The translations under genes were made by a program, and so were the position numbers. Shown here piece by piece: positions 16,974 to 24,733 of a DNA stretch of 64,000 nucleotides. Position 1 is the first letter of the stretch. Every line of letters starts with the position of its first letter. A model generated the notes under the pieces. That model did no database searches, was not told the origin of the DNA, and saw only the letters and a list, made by a program, of their open reading frames with translations. This DNA comes from G965250275 sp965250275 (GTDB taxonomy: Bacteria > Pseudomonadota > Alphaproteobacteria > Rhodobacterales > Rhodobacteraceae), in the NCBI GenBank assembly GCA_965250275.1, contig OZ252297.1, forward strand, positions 1,302,001 to 1,366,000, given 5' to 3'.

Positions 16974-17858
16974 TCATGCCTTCGCAGGGGCCAGCACGAA
17001 ATCGTGCTCTACATCGTAATAGAGCCCGTCAAACCCGGCCTCCGCCTGCCTTGCCATATCTTCCACCGGCTCGAAGCGCGCCATAAGGCTTTCCTTCACG
17101 CCGAACACCGCGTCGGAATGGATGTAGGGGTCATCCGGGTCGAAGATATGCGTCGTCAGCGGGTCATATCCGTCTTTCGCGACGATGTAGTGGAAATGCG
17201 CGGGGCGATAGGGGTGACGGCCCAGCTTGTAGAGCAGTTGCCCCACTGGGCCGTCTTCTGGAATCGGATAAAACTTCGGTTTGACCGCTTTGAACCAATA
17301 GCGCCCATCCGCTCCAGTGGTGAACTTGCCACGCAAGTTGAAATCGGGCTGGATGCCCTTCTGTTGAACGTCATAGAACCCTTCGTCATTGGCTTGCCAG
17401 ACATCGATGGCTACGCCCTCCAGCGGGTTTCCATCTGTATCCAGAATGCGCCCATGCACGAGCATCGGTTCGCCTTTGCCGTCGAGGCAGATGTTCGCGC
17501 CCATCTCCAGTTCGGGCACACCATCGATGTGAAATGGGCCGAGCACCGTGTTTTCTGATGCACCTGTGGGGCGTCGGGAATTGATCGCGTCCACAAGCAT
17601 CGACACGCCCAGCGTGTCCGACAGCAGGATGAATTCCTGACGCCAATCGTTGCACATATGGCCGGTCTGCGTGAGGAACTGGACCGCGGCCATCCACTCA
17701 TCCTGCGTGGGCTCGATTTCCTTCACCGCTTCGTGCAGATGGCGGACGATGACAGACATGACCTCCTTCAGCCTTGGATCTTCGCATTTCGCCATGCGTT
17801 CGATCACGACCTCGGCAGAAGTCTCTTCGGTGAAGTACCCTGTTTCATGCGCTTCCAT
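16974..17858 (-). CDS. Hydroxyquinol 1,2-dioxygenase (intradiol)
   Basis: A 294-residue intradiol ring-cleavage dioxygenase. The Fe(III) ligands are visible: Tyr162 in EGFYDVQ, Tyr197 in KFYPIP, and His221/His223 in PAHFHYIV. The N-terminal dioxygenase helical domain (about residues 20-95) and the length match hydroxyquinol 1,2-dioxygenases, which turn 1,2,4-trihydroxybenzene into maleylacetate. The next upstream gene is maleylacetate reductase, which makes hydroxyquinol more likely than catechol. I chose ATG 17858, six bases after GGGAGG; the adjacent GTG 17861 is too close to that site. Confidence 0.87.
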   Translation of the reverse strand: MEAHETGYFTEETSAEVVIERMAKCEDPRLKEVMSVIVRHLHEAVKEIEPTQDEWMAAVQFLTQTGHMCNDWRQEFILLSDTLGVSMLVDAINSRRPTGASENTVLGPFHIDGVPELEMGANICLDGKGEPMLVHGRILDTDGNPLEGVAIDVWQANDEGFYDVQQKGIQPDFNLRGKFTTGADGRYWFKAVKPKFYPIPEDGPVGQLLYKLGRHPYRPAHFHYIVAKDGYDPLTTHIFDPDDPYIHSDAVFGVKESLMARFEPVEDMARQAEAGFDGLYYDVEHDFVLAPAKA

Positions 17859-17882
17859 CACGCACCTCCCTTTGATCCGTGC

Positions 17883-18962
17883 CTAGCGCGAATATTCGTT
17901 TGATGTGCCCGGCGGTTGTCCTGCCCAGGCGTTTCTCAGCAAATGGCGAAGGCCCTCTGCCGTCACCTCCCGAGGGTTCCAATAGGGCCTCTGCAGAGCG
18001 ATCTCGACCGCCTGTTCGATCTGAGACTCTTTCATCCCGAGATCTCTAAGAGCCAGCGGGGCGGACATCCGCTTGGCAAAGCTCCAAAGGGCAACGCCCG
18101 GCTCCTCTTCGCCCAGAAGATCCGAGATGGGAGCCAGAAGCTGCGGCACAGCGGCTGCGTTGTAGTGAGTTGCATGCGGCAGGATAATCGCATGTGTTTC
18201 GGCATGCGGCAGGTCGAAAGATCCGCCGACCGTATGGCAAAGCTTATGGTGCAGCGCCATTCCGACCTGGCCGAGAACAGTGCCGCAGGCCCACGCCCCG
18301 CGAAGCGTTGCTTCCCGGGCGGCAAGATCATTTAATTCGTTGATCACTCCGGGCAGACCATTCACGAACGCGTCCAGCCCTTCGACAGCTAGCGCGGTGC
18401 TGTCCGCGTTCCGATCTTGAGCGTAGAGCGCCTCAACCGCATGGGCCATAGCGTTCAAGGAGGAATTCACTGTCATCCCGAGCGGCAAGGAAGCAATGAG
18501 CTCCGGGTCATACAGAATGACGTCCGGTAGCACCTTCGCGTCCGTCAACGTGGTCTTGATGCCATTCTCTGTCTGGCCGAGGATCGGTGTCGCCTCGCTT
18601 CCAGCATAGGTTGTCGGCACGGCGATCTGCGGCATGTTCGTTCTCAGGGCCAGCGCCTTACCAAGCCCGATCGTGGAGCCTCCACCAACCGCAACAACGC
18701 TGTCAGCCCCAACCAACTTGGCATGCGACAGGGCGTCTTGAGTGGTTGATACCGGCGTATGCATGGCGGCCATCGTAAAAATGCCGGCAGCCTGCTCGCC
18801 CAGATCAGTCGCCAGCTCCATCGCCATCTGCGACTGGTGCGGCGTGGAAAGAACCAGCGCCCGCCGCGCCCCAAGCTTTTCAAGTTCTTCTCCTGCCGCA
18901 CGCCTGATACCGGTGCCGAAGCGCACACGCTGCCCGCTGACGCTTACTATGACATCCTTCAT
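17883..18962 (-). CDS. Maleylacetate reductase (iron-containing alcohol dehydrogenase family)
   Basis: A 359-residue member of the iron-alcohol-dehydrogenase fold. The NAD(P)-binding segment is VVAVGGGSTIGLGKALAL, followed by PQIAVPTTYAGSEATPILG, the signature of maleylacetate reductases. ALHHKLCHTVGGSFDLPHAETHAIILPH carries the conserved histidines. It reduces maleylacetate to 3-oxoadipate. The start at 18962 was chosen because GAGGAG lies about ten bases upstream; a start at 18986 would put that site inside the gene. First gene of a seven-gene minus-strand operon and divergent from a LysR gene 100 bases away. Confidence 0.87.
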   Translation of the reverse strand: MKDVIVSVSGQRVRFGTGIRRAAGEELEKLGARRALVLSTPHQSQMAMELATDLGEQAAGIFTMAAMHTPVSTTQDALSHAKLVGADSVVAVGGGSTIGLGKALALRTNMPQIAVPTTYAGSEATPILGQTENGIKTTLTDAKVLPDVILYDPELIASLPLGMTVNSSLNAMAHAVEALYAQDRNADSTALAVEGLDAFVNGLPGVINELNDLAAREATLRGAWACGTVLGQVGMALHHKLCHTVGGSFDLPHAETHAIILPHATHYNAAAVPQLLAPISDLLGEEEPGVALWSFAKRMSAPLALRDLGMKESQIEQAVEIALQRPYWNPREVTAEGLRHLLRNAWAGQPPGTSNEYSR

Positions 18963-19025
18963 CCGGCTGGGTCTCCTCGTGAGCATGATTCACGTGCAAA
19001 GGGATACCGCACAAAGAACGCGATC

Positions 19026-19064
19026 TTGATCGAATTGCAGGTGATTAATATAACCCAAAGTTAT
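19026..19064 (+). promoter_or_regulatory. Promoter and LysR box overlapping the start of the LysR gene
   Basis: TTGATC (19026-19031), 17 bases, then TATAAC (19049-19054) make a good sigma-70 promoter. The inverted repeat ATAAC-ccaaa-GTTAT (19050-19064) covers the -10 and the first two bases of the ATG at 19063. Transcription should begin at or next to that ATG. The repeat has the T-N11-A form of LysR boxes, so self-repression and control of the divergent operon are likely. Confidence 0.5.
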
Positions 19065-19992
19065 GAAACTGGATCCGCGGCATTTAGAGATATTGGCAGC
19101 CATCGTGGGCGAAGGCGGGCTGACCGAGGGCGCTGCGGCGCTCGGGAAATCGCAGCCCAGCGTCTCGCGCAGCCTCGCCCTTCTGGAAAGCCGGGTTGGC
19201 CAGCCGCTTTTCGAGACCCGACGGCGGCCATTGCGACCGACTGAACTTGGCTTGTCTCTTGCTCAGGAAGGCAAAAAAATACTCGAAGCCAACCGCGCCG
19301 CGAGCGCACTGGTGGCCTCGTATGCTCAGGGCCTGGCCGGCGCCGTACGAGTTGCCGGTACGCCCATCTTCATGGACGGTGTGATTTCCGACATAATCGC
19401 GGACTTCCACGCAGAACACCCGGGAATTCGCATTGACCAAAGCTATGCTTACCCGACTGAGGCGCTGGAAAAGGTCGCCAACGATTTACTAGACCTCGCC
19501 ATATTACCAGTCAGGCCAGCGGACTTGGCAGAGACCTTTCAGTTCCGGCAGGTACTACCGGGTCGGAATGTCATCGTCTGCCGGGCCGGCCACCCTTTAA
19601 CGCGGCGAAGGGAACTCAGCCCGAAGGATGTCCTGTACTACCCTTGGATCGCACCTCCGGCCAACAGCCCGCTGTTTCTGGATTTACGCGCACTCCTGGA
19701 CAGAATTGGCCACCGCGAATTGAAAATCGGCTTTACGGGCGGATCGCTGAGTGCCGTGCTGAATGTACTGTTTAGCTCCGACTCGCTCACAGTACTGCCG
19801 TTTTCTGTGGTCTATAAACTCCAGCGCCAAAACCGGCTGGATACACTTCCGATCGACATGGGAGACCCGGACCGACATCTGGGAATAGTGACACAAAAGA
19901 CCAAAAACATCCATCAAGCGGCAAAGCGCTTTTCCGATTTTCTCGAAGAGCGCTTTGAGGCAATCCATCGCCAGGTAACGGGAAGACGGTGA
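19063..19992 (+). CDS. LysR-family transcriptional regulator of the hydroxyquinol operon
   Basis: A 309-residue LysR regulator. The N-terminal winged helix (residues 3-62) contains GGLTEGAAALGKSQPSVSRSLALLE; the effector domain starts near residue 90 (GAVRVAGTPIFMDGVISDII). It is divergent from the maleylacetate reductase gene, the classic layout for a catabolic activator. No ribosome site lies at a normal distance before ATG 19063 and a -10 hexamer ends eight bases before it, so the mRNA may be leaderless. The inducer may be a pathway intermediate such as hydroxyquinol or maleylacetate, but nothing in the sequence shows which. Confidence 0.87.
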   Translation: MKLDPRHLEILAAIVGEGGLTEGAAALGKSQPSVSRSLALLESRVGQPLFETRRRPLRPTELGLSLAQEGKKILEANRAASALVASYAQGLAGAVRVAGTPIFMDGVISDIIADFHAEHPGIRIDQSYAYPTEALEKVANDLLDLAILPVRPADLAETFQFRQVLPGRNVIVCRAGHPLTRRRELSPKDVLYYPWIAPPANSPLFLDLRALLDRIGHRELKIGFTGGSLSAVLNVLFSSDSLTVLPFSVVYKLQRQNRLDTLPIDMGDPDRHLGIVTQKTKNIHQAAKRFSDFLEERFEAIHRQVTGRR

Positions 19993-20409
19993 AAGCCTTT
20001 CAGGTGGCCTTTGGGCTCGATCAATCGGTTGGCTCGCCTTTCGTTCTAAAGAAGAGCAGAACGCCGCAAGGCTTGATTGGTAGGTGTCCTTGCTGACCTT
20101 TCTGTTGAGCGTGGTTCGAATTTGCCTGGCTTGGCTTGATCAATTTCAAAACGAGTTCCACCAGCGGCAGTTTCGTCTGTAACTCAGACATCGTTGCCAG
20201 GGAGTTCGCTGCGTATTGCATGATTGACCGCCACGCGAACGAAGCGGTCTTTCATGGCAGTCCCTCCGAGCATCTGCTCCACAGACCTACCCTCCGGAGC
20301 GATTAAATACCCGTGTCGATCGTGCAAGACACTGTTAAGCGACTCCCAAGATACGCGCATCCCAGTAGATATCTTCGGCGACGAATAGTTGGTGGGCTTT
20401 TTGTTCGTA
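19993..20409. other. Intergenic stretch between the LysR and SnoaL-like genes
   Basis: No supported gene. A minus frame (20184-20525) overlaps the 3' end of the SnoaL-like gene in another frame and has no known domain. A repeat-like segment lies at 20205-20240. Confidence 0.4.
20205..20240 (-). repeat. Degenerate short intergenic repeat, copy C
   Basis: The minus strand reads GTGGCGGTCAATCATGCA and then a CGAAC end, close to copy B at 11955-12005. It is the best-matching pair of the copies noticed. It is not inside a gene. Confidence 0.4.
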
Positions 20410-20874
20410 TCAGTTGGCCATTGATGCAGAGATCGAAGTTTCCTGATAGAAGTTTTGCAACCATTTGCCATCGTAAAGTGACCAAATCGATGTCGAGATT
20501 GCCCGGTCTGGCATTTGATAATCACCCCAGGTCCCAGTGTAAGATTTTGTTACCGTGACCGTGACCACATCGTTGTCTTCACTGATCGTGCGGTAAATGG
20601 GATCGCCATCCCTTACGAGCGTGTAATTGGCCTCTTTGAGCGAGGCGATCTGTTCTTCGGTTGTTTTGATACTTGGATAGTAAGGTGTGATCGCGACATG
20701 ATCCGGCGTGACCAGTGACCGGATTTTTTCTACATCACCATCGGCAAAGGCCTGATCGAGTGCGTATTGGGCCGCAACTACATCTTCGATGTGATTATCA
20801 GCCAGGGTCATGATCGGAGTCACGGTGATGGCAAACACAGCCGCACAGCGGGCAAGGGGTGCTAGAACAGTCAT
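20410..20874 (-). CDS. Exported SnoaL/NTF2-like protein (DUF4440 type)
   Basis: A 154-residue protein with a Sec-type signal (residues 1 to about 25, MTVLAPLARCAAVFAITVTP with a following LADN) and an NTF2-like cone fold. The order is helix (VVAAQYALDQAFADGDVEKIRSLVTPDHVAITPY), strands, and a final SIWSLYDGKWLQNFYQET, as in SnoaL-like proteins. AGGAGG lies eight bases before ATG 20874. These folds either bind small ligands or catalyse simple isomerisations; no catalytic set can be named here. It is a single gene between intergenic stretches, with no pathway context. Confidence 0.65.
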   Translation of the reverse strand: MTVLAPLARCAAVFAITVTPIMTLADNHIEDVVAAQYALDQAFADGDVEKIRSLVTPDHVAITPYYPSIKTTEEQIASLKEANYTLVRDGDPIYRTISEDNDVVTVTVTKSYTGTWGDYQMPDRAISTSIWSLYDGKWLQNFYQETSISASMAN

Positions 20875-20970
20875 AATCCGAACCTCCTAAGCCGACATGC
20901 CCCGAATGGCTTGCCGTTCTGTGTTACGGTTGCCTGATCAGGCGTAAGTTTCAAGCGCCTTGCAGTATCC

Positions 20971-21132
20971 ATGTTGCTGGTCCGGCACTATGCGTTTGGA
21001 CCCTTAGCGGTCAGCTTTCGCAGAAACACGGACATCGCCCACGATCGCCTGTCCGTGGTTACCGATCTCGACCTGCGCCACGCGGACTATCTGGTCTGCT
21101 TTAAACAGTTTTGGCTTAAACGCCTTGAATAG
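20971..21132 (+). CDS. Possible small protein or gene remnant (53 residues)
   Basis: A frame from ATG 20971 to TAG 21132 reads MLLVRHYAFGPLAVSFRRN and continues to FWLKRLE. It has a mixed, protein-like composition but no ribosome site at a normal distance and no recognised domain. It may be the end of a lost gene or chance. The remaining part of the 323-base gap (20875-21197) shows nothing else. Confidence 0.2.
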   Translation: MLLVRHYAFGPLAVSFRRNTDIAHDRLSVVTDLDLRHADYLVCFKQFWLKRLE

Positions 21133-21197
21133 GGTGTTGGATGTTCGCGCCAGCTTGTTGAGCCAACACCAGAACTACCGAACAAAAAAGGGTCGGG

Positions 21198-21287
21198 TGG
21201 CGGAGACGAAGGGATTCGAACCCTCGAGACCCTTCCGGGCCTACTCCCTTAGCAGGGGAGCGCCTTCGACCACTCGGCCACGTCTCC
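21198..21287 (-). tRNA. tRNA-Ser, anticodon GCT
   Basis: The minus strand gives a full class II tRNA. The acceptor stem GGAGACG pairs with CGTCTCC; the D arm is in TGGCCGAGTGG; the anticodon stem-loop is CTCCCCTGCTAAGGGAG with anticodon GCT; a long variable arm follows (TAGGCCCGGAAGGGTCTC), then GGGTTCGAATCCC as the T arm. Discriminator G and an encoded CCA end it (21200-21198). It reads AGC and AGU codons. A T-run follows at 21190-21185. Confidence 0.96.
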
Positions 21288-21294
21288 GCCGACG

Positions 21295-21324
21295 GGTATA
21301 CCTGTGCCTCGGTCCGGGACACAA
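21295..21324 (-). promoter_or_regulatory. Promoter of tRNA-Ser
   Basis: On the minus strand TTGTGT (21324-21319), 18 bases, then TATACC (21300-21295), ending eight bases before the tRNA 5' end at 21287. The rest of the 21288-21535 gap holds no supported gene. Confidence 0.5.
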
Positions 21325-21535
21325 GTTGAAAAGTGAGGCCTGTTTGCGTTCGTTGTTCGGGCCCGCAGATCAGTGTTCAAATGCACTCGCAAGCGGCCCG
21401 ATGGACGCGGCGAAGAAGTGCCCAAGCGGTTGCGCCTGAGCGTTTTCTCGCGGCTGGGCAAATGCGCCGAAAAGCGCTAGCCGCCCGCGCTCGGTCCGGG
21501 CAGGCTGTGCGTACCAAGGCGAAGAGGAAGGTGAG

Positions 21536-22309
21536 ATGAGACTCTGGTATCAAAGCTATGTCGACTACGAGAACGGGGCGTCCTATTGGGACATGTTGCG
21601 GCCGCATCTGGAAGACGCCGCAGGCGCGGGGGTGCAGATCGACATCCACGGCATCACGCCGTTCGACAGCTATGCCCACCCACTGGTCGAGTTTCGTTGT
21701 GCACGCGAGATGATCTGTAACGCCGTCCGGGCCGAGCGCGAAGGCTACGACGCCTTCATTGTGGGGCACTTTCAGGATGCGGGGCTTTATGAGGCGCGCG
21801 CTGCCGTCGACATTCCCGTGATTGCCCTGGGCGAAGCGTCGATGCTCTACGCATGCCAGTTGGGCCAACGCATCGGCATCGTCACCATCAATCCACGTTT
21901 CATCCCATGGTTTCATCACCAGATCGGCAAGTATGGATTGCGGGAGCGCGTGACCGGTGTCCACGCTATGACATTTGAACCGGGCCAGATTCTGGCGGCG
22001 TACGGTGATGCGGACAAGGCCGAAGAGGTTCGGCAGCTGTTTGAGACGCAGGGCCAGCCGCTTGTGGCAGAGGGCACGGATGTCCTGATCCCTGGTGGGG
22101 GCATTCCGATGCTGCTGTTTTCGGCCTTTCACAACCACACAATCGACGGCGCACCCGTCATCAACGGCATCCCAATTGCGGTTAAGATGGCCAAAATGGC
22201 GGTTGAGCTGCGGCAAATGACCGGGCAGGGCGTCAGTCGAACCGGCGATTATGCAAAGGCACCGCCCGAAGTGATCGAGGAGTTCCTGACTCACCCCAAG
22301 GGTCTGTGA
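21536..22309 (+). CDS. Asp/Glu/hydantoin racemase-superfamily protein lacking both catalytic cysteines
   Basis: A 257-residue protein of the two-domain Asp/Glu/hydantoin racemase fold. The first active-site loop in hydantoin racemases is a CFGDP-type segment; here it is FIVGHFQDAGLYEAR, with His78 in place of Cys. The second site, usually GCAG, is LIPGGGIPMLL (about 184-194) with Gly in place of Cys. GEASMLYACQLGQRIGIVT between them is well conserved, so the fold is sound. Without the cysteine pair, classical two-base racemisation is unlikely. It might be a lyase, isomerase or decarboxylase. It is a single plus-strand gene beginning with MRLWYQSYVDY, and GAAGGTGAG precedes ATG 21536. Confidence 0.72.
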   Translation: MRLWYQSYVDYENGASYWDMLRPHLEDAAGAGVQIDIHGITPFDSYAHPLVEFRCAREMICNAVRAEREGYDAFIVGHFQDAGLYEARAAVDIPVIALGEASMLYACQLGQRIGIVTINPRFIPWFHHQIGKYGLRERVTGVHAMTFEPGQILAAYGDADKAEEVRQLFETQGQPLVAEGTDVLIPGGGIPMLLFSAFHNHTIDGAPVINGIPIAVKMAKMAVELRQMTGQGVSRTGDYAKAPPEVIEEFLTHPKGL

Positions 22310-22372
22310 GTGCACGCCTGAGCAAATGTTGTCGGAATGAGGTGACCTATGGCGCGAGCGTTTCCTCGGCCG

Positions 22373-22711
22373 TCAGAGAGTCACGTGCCAGCCAGCGCTT
22401 AAATCCACGTGGCGCACGGAACAGGTCACAATCATCTCCTCATATCCGGGTGGCAGGAAGGATTGCTGCCACTCATCACCGAACCGCGCCTTGACCGCGC
22501 CGAGGTCTGTCCAGATCGAGGCGAAAAGGACCACGTTCGTGTCCGTGGCAATCCCACGGCCAAAGAAATAGCCGGCGTTGCCTGGCTCGTCGCGGACAAC
22601 GTCGGCGGATGTCGTGCCGAATTTCTGGATCAGGTCTTCGGCGCAGCCGGGCTTTGCCTGCACCTCAAACAAGCGCAGAATTGGTCCTTGATCATTCGGT
22701 ATGTCGCTCAT
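22373..22711 (-). CDS. Antibiotic-biosynthesis-monooxygenase (ABM) domain protein
   Basis: A 112-residue ferredoxin-like protein. LRLFEVQAKPGCAEDLIQKF is the first strand and helix of ABM/dimeric alpha-beta-barrel proteins, and VVLFASIWTDLGAVKARFGDEW is the third-strand region. It is 69 bases behind the TRAP large permease gene on the same strand and may belong to that transcript. Small ABM proteins can be quinol monooxygenases or heme-type oxygenases, but many have no known activity; no catalytic residue can be named here. Confidence 0.68.
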   Translation of the reverse strand: MSDIPNDQGPILRLFEVQAKPGCAEDLIQKFGTTSADVVRDEPGNAGYFFGRGIATDTNVVLFASIWTDLGAVKARFGDEWQQSFLPPGYEEMIVTCSVRHVDLSAGWHVTL

Positions 22712-22780
22712 GTCTAACGGTCCGGTCTCTTCGCCCTAGGATCATCTGCGCAATTGGTCTTTGGATCGGTCTTGCGGCTT

Positions 22781-24118
22781 CTATTGTCCCAGGCTTGGCA
22801 GCCACAGCGCGATGGAGGGAAACACGATCAACAGACCGACCAACAGAATCGAGCAACCGATAAACGGCAAGGCTGCGATGTAGATATCGCGCATTTTTGT
22901 GCCCACAGGGGCAACGCCCTTCATCACGAACAGCAGCAGCCCGAAAGGCGGTGTGGTGAAGCTGATCTCCAATGCAAGAAGGACGATTACCGCGAACCAG
23001 ATCAGATCGAACCCCAGAGTCTGGGCAAGCGGAAAGAAGATTGGCACCGTCAGAAGCATCATAGAAAGCTGGTCCATGAACATGCCCAGCACCAGAAGAA
23101 TTCCAAACATGATCAGCAACATCGTGACGGGTTCCAGGTCGAAGCCGGTCGCCCAGTTGATCAGCCCCGAGGACGCGCCTGAGAAGGCCAGCAATGCCGA
23201 AAACGTTGCAGAGCCAAAGATGATCAGCAAAGCCATTGTTGTCACGCGGAGAGCGCCGGTGACTGACTTCACGATCCCGTCCCATGTCAGCGAACGGTAG
23301 AGCGCGGCCAGCAGCACCACGCCAAGGCAGCCGAAAGCGGCGCTTTCCGATGGTGTCGCGATCCCAAACATGATGACCAGAATGACCCCGATCACGATGG
23401 ACACCATTGGCAGGATGTCCAGACAGAACAAGCGCAGCTTTTCACCCCATGCGGTGGGTTCCAAATCATATGCCGGTGCAGCGGACGGATCATAGAGCGC
23501 CATGCCAAGGATCAGGATGGCGTAGAACACGGCGAGCATAAGCCCCGGCAGAATCCCGGCAATCAAGAGCGCGCCGATATCAAGCTCCGCCAGCGTTGCA
23601 AGCAACACGGCCAGCGCGGAAGGTGGGATCAGCATGGCAAGCCCACCGGTTCCCAGGATCGGACCTATCGACATGTGCGATTTGTAGCCACGCTTGCGCA
23701 TCTCGGGGACCATCAGGGACCCCAGCAATGCGGTTGACCCCATGGAGGAGCCGGACAAGGTCGCAAAGGCGGTGCCCCCCGCCACGGTTACGAACGACAG
23801 ACGCGCCGGCAAGCGGCCCATCAGGCGATCGACAGCTCCGAACATTCGGTTCGCGAGCCCGGTGAAAAAGAAGATCTCTCCCATTAACAAGAACATCGGG
23901 ACCGGCATCAGATTAAAGGAGGTGATCGTCGGAATGGCATTGTTCGCCAACTGACCGATCCCTCGGGCCATCTGGTCAGCAATGTCTCCGCGCCCGCCCA
24001 TGAAATAGGCCGCTCCGATCACGTTGGCGGCCAGAAAGGCCAGCGCGACCGGCACGCCGATGACCATGAAGAACAGGATCATTCCCAGAAGGAAGATGAG
24101 CGCTTGATACCATTCCAT
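22781..24118 (-). CDS. TRAP transporter large permease (DctM), system 2
   Basis: A 445-residue inner-membrane protein with about 12 hydrophobic segments. Typical DctM stretches are PMFLLMGEIFFFTGLANR (74-91 region), AFATLSGSSMGSTALLGSLMVPEM, LIPPSALAVLLA, and near the end EISFTTPPFGLLLFVMKGVAP. Each is at the place expected for a full-length subunit. It forms the transport channel with the DctQ partner 24 bases upstream and works with the binding protein at 24734-25750. The substrate is probably an organic acid related to the enzymes across the divergent promoter. Confidence 0.9.
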   Translation of the reverse strand: MEWYQALIFLLGMILFFMVIGVPVALAFLAANVIGAAYFMGGRGDIADQMARGIGQLANNAIPTITSFNLMPVPMFLLMGEIFFFTGLANRMFGAVDRLMGRLPARLSFVTVAGGTAFATLSGSSMGSTALLGSLMVPEMRKRGYKSHMSIGPILGTGGLAMLIPPSALAVLLATLAELDIGALLIAGILPGLMLAVFYAILILGMALYDPSAAPAYDLEPTAWGEKLRLFCLDILPMVSIVIGVILVIMFGIATPSESAAFGCLGVVLLAALYRSLTWDGIVKSVTGALRVTTMALLIIFGSATFSALLAFSGASSGLINWATGFDLEPVTMLLIMFGILLVLGMFMDQLSMMLLTVPIFFPLAQTLGFDLIWFAVIVLLALEISFTTPPFGLLLFVMKGVAPVGTKMRDIYIAALPFIGCSILLVGLLIVFPSIALWLPSLGQ

Positions 24119-24142
24119 GCGTGGTGTTCCTTCAGCCCGCGA

Positions 24143-24643
24143 TCATTCGTGAACGCCGGCTTGCCCGGTATGCAGGGTTTCCGGGCCAAAGACGAAGCGT
24201 GCGAACTGAACGCCCATCAGACCAAACCCGATGGGCATAGCTCCCAGAAGCAGATACTTCGGCATATCCAAACTGCGCATTTCCGCGTCGCCAAACTGGT
24301 ACGCTTTGACGGTCGCACCCCATGTGTACCAGACCAATATCGCGCAGATGAGGACGCACAGCGCAGACACGCCGCGACTGAAGGGCCGCTGGACCGCACG
24401 GGGCAAGGCGGCGGTCAGAAGTTCAATGAACACGTGACCCTTTTCACGAACCAGCCACGGGGATGCGCCCATCACGATGTAGAGCAGACCGAATTCGGCA
24501 AAGGTGAAGACGTGGCTTGCCCAGTTGCCTGACATATCGAAGGTTCGGGCAAGCGCGCTGATGACGATGCCCAGCATGATCGCCACAAGGTAGATACCGG
24601 CCAGAATGGCCAGACCATCACATATGCGATCAATCACCCGCAT
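24143..24643 (-). CDS. TRAP transporter small permease (DctQ), system 2
   Basis: A 166-residue membrane protein with four hydrophobic segments. VISALARTFDMSGNWASHVFTFAEFGLLYIVMGASPWLVREKGHV is typical of DctQ around helix 2. ATG 24643. It lies between the binding-protein gene (preceded by a hairpin at 24693-24719) and DctM, 24 bases before the latter. It binds DctM and is needed for transport; it has no separate catalytic role. Confidence 0.87.
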   Translation of the reverse strand: MRVIDRICDGLAILAGIYLVAIMLGIVISALARTFDMSGNWASHVFTFAEFGLLYIVMGASPWLVREKGHVFIELLTAALPRAVQRPFSRGVSALCVLICAILVWYTWGATVKAYQFGDAEMRSLDMPKYLLLGAMPIGFGLMGVQFARFVFGPETLHTGQAGVHE

Positions 24644-24692
24644 TCGTTTCCCTCTGCCGCCTTTGCCTCGAACCCCTCTTGTCGGGGGCGTG

Positions 24693-24719
24693 CGGCACTC
24701 TCTGGATCAGAGAGTGCCG
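24693..24719 (-). terminator. Intercistronic hairpin between TRAP binding protein and DctQ (system 2)
   Basis: An 11-bp perfect stem, CGGCACTCTCT (24693-24703) and AGAGAGTGCCG (24709-24719), with the loop GGATC. It lies between the dctP stop (24734) and the dctQ start (24643). There is no T-run. It probably sets higher expression of the periplasmic protein than of the permease. Confidence 0.6.
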
Positions 24720-24733
24720 GTTCAAAAGACCGA

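Noticed and set aside
21198..21287. tRNA-Ser as an integration site
   Set aside because: No integrase, no partial repeat of the tRNA end, and ordinary genes on both sides.
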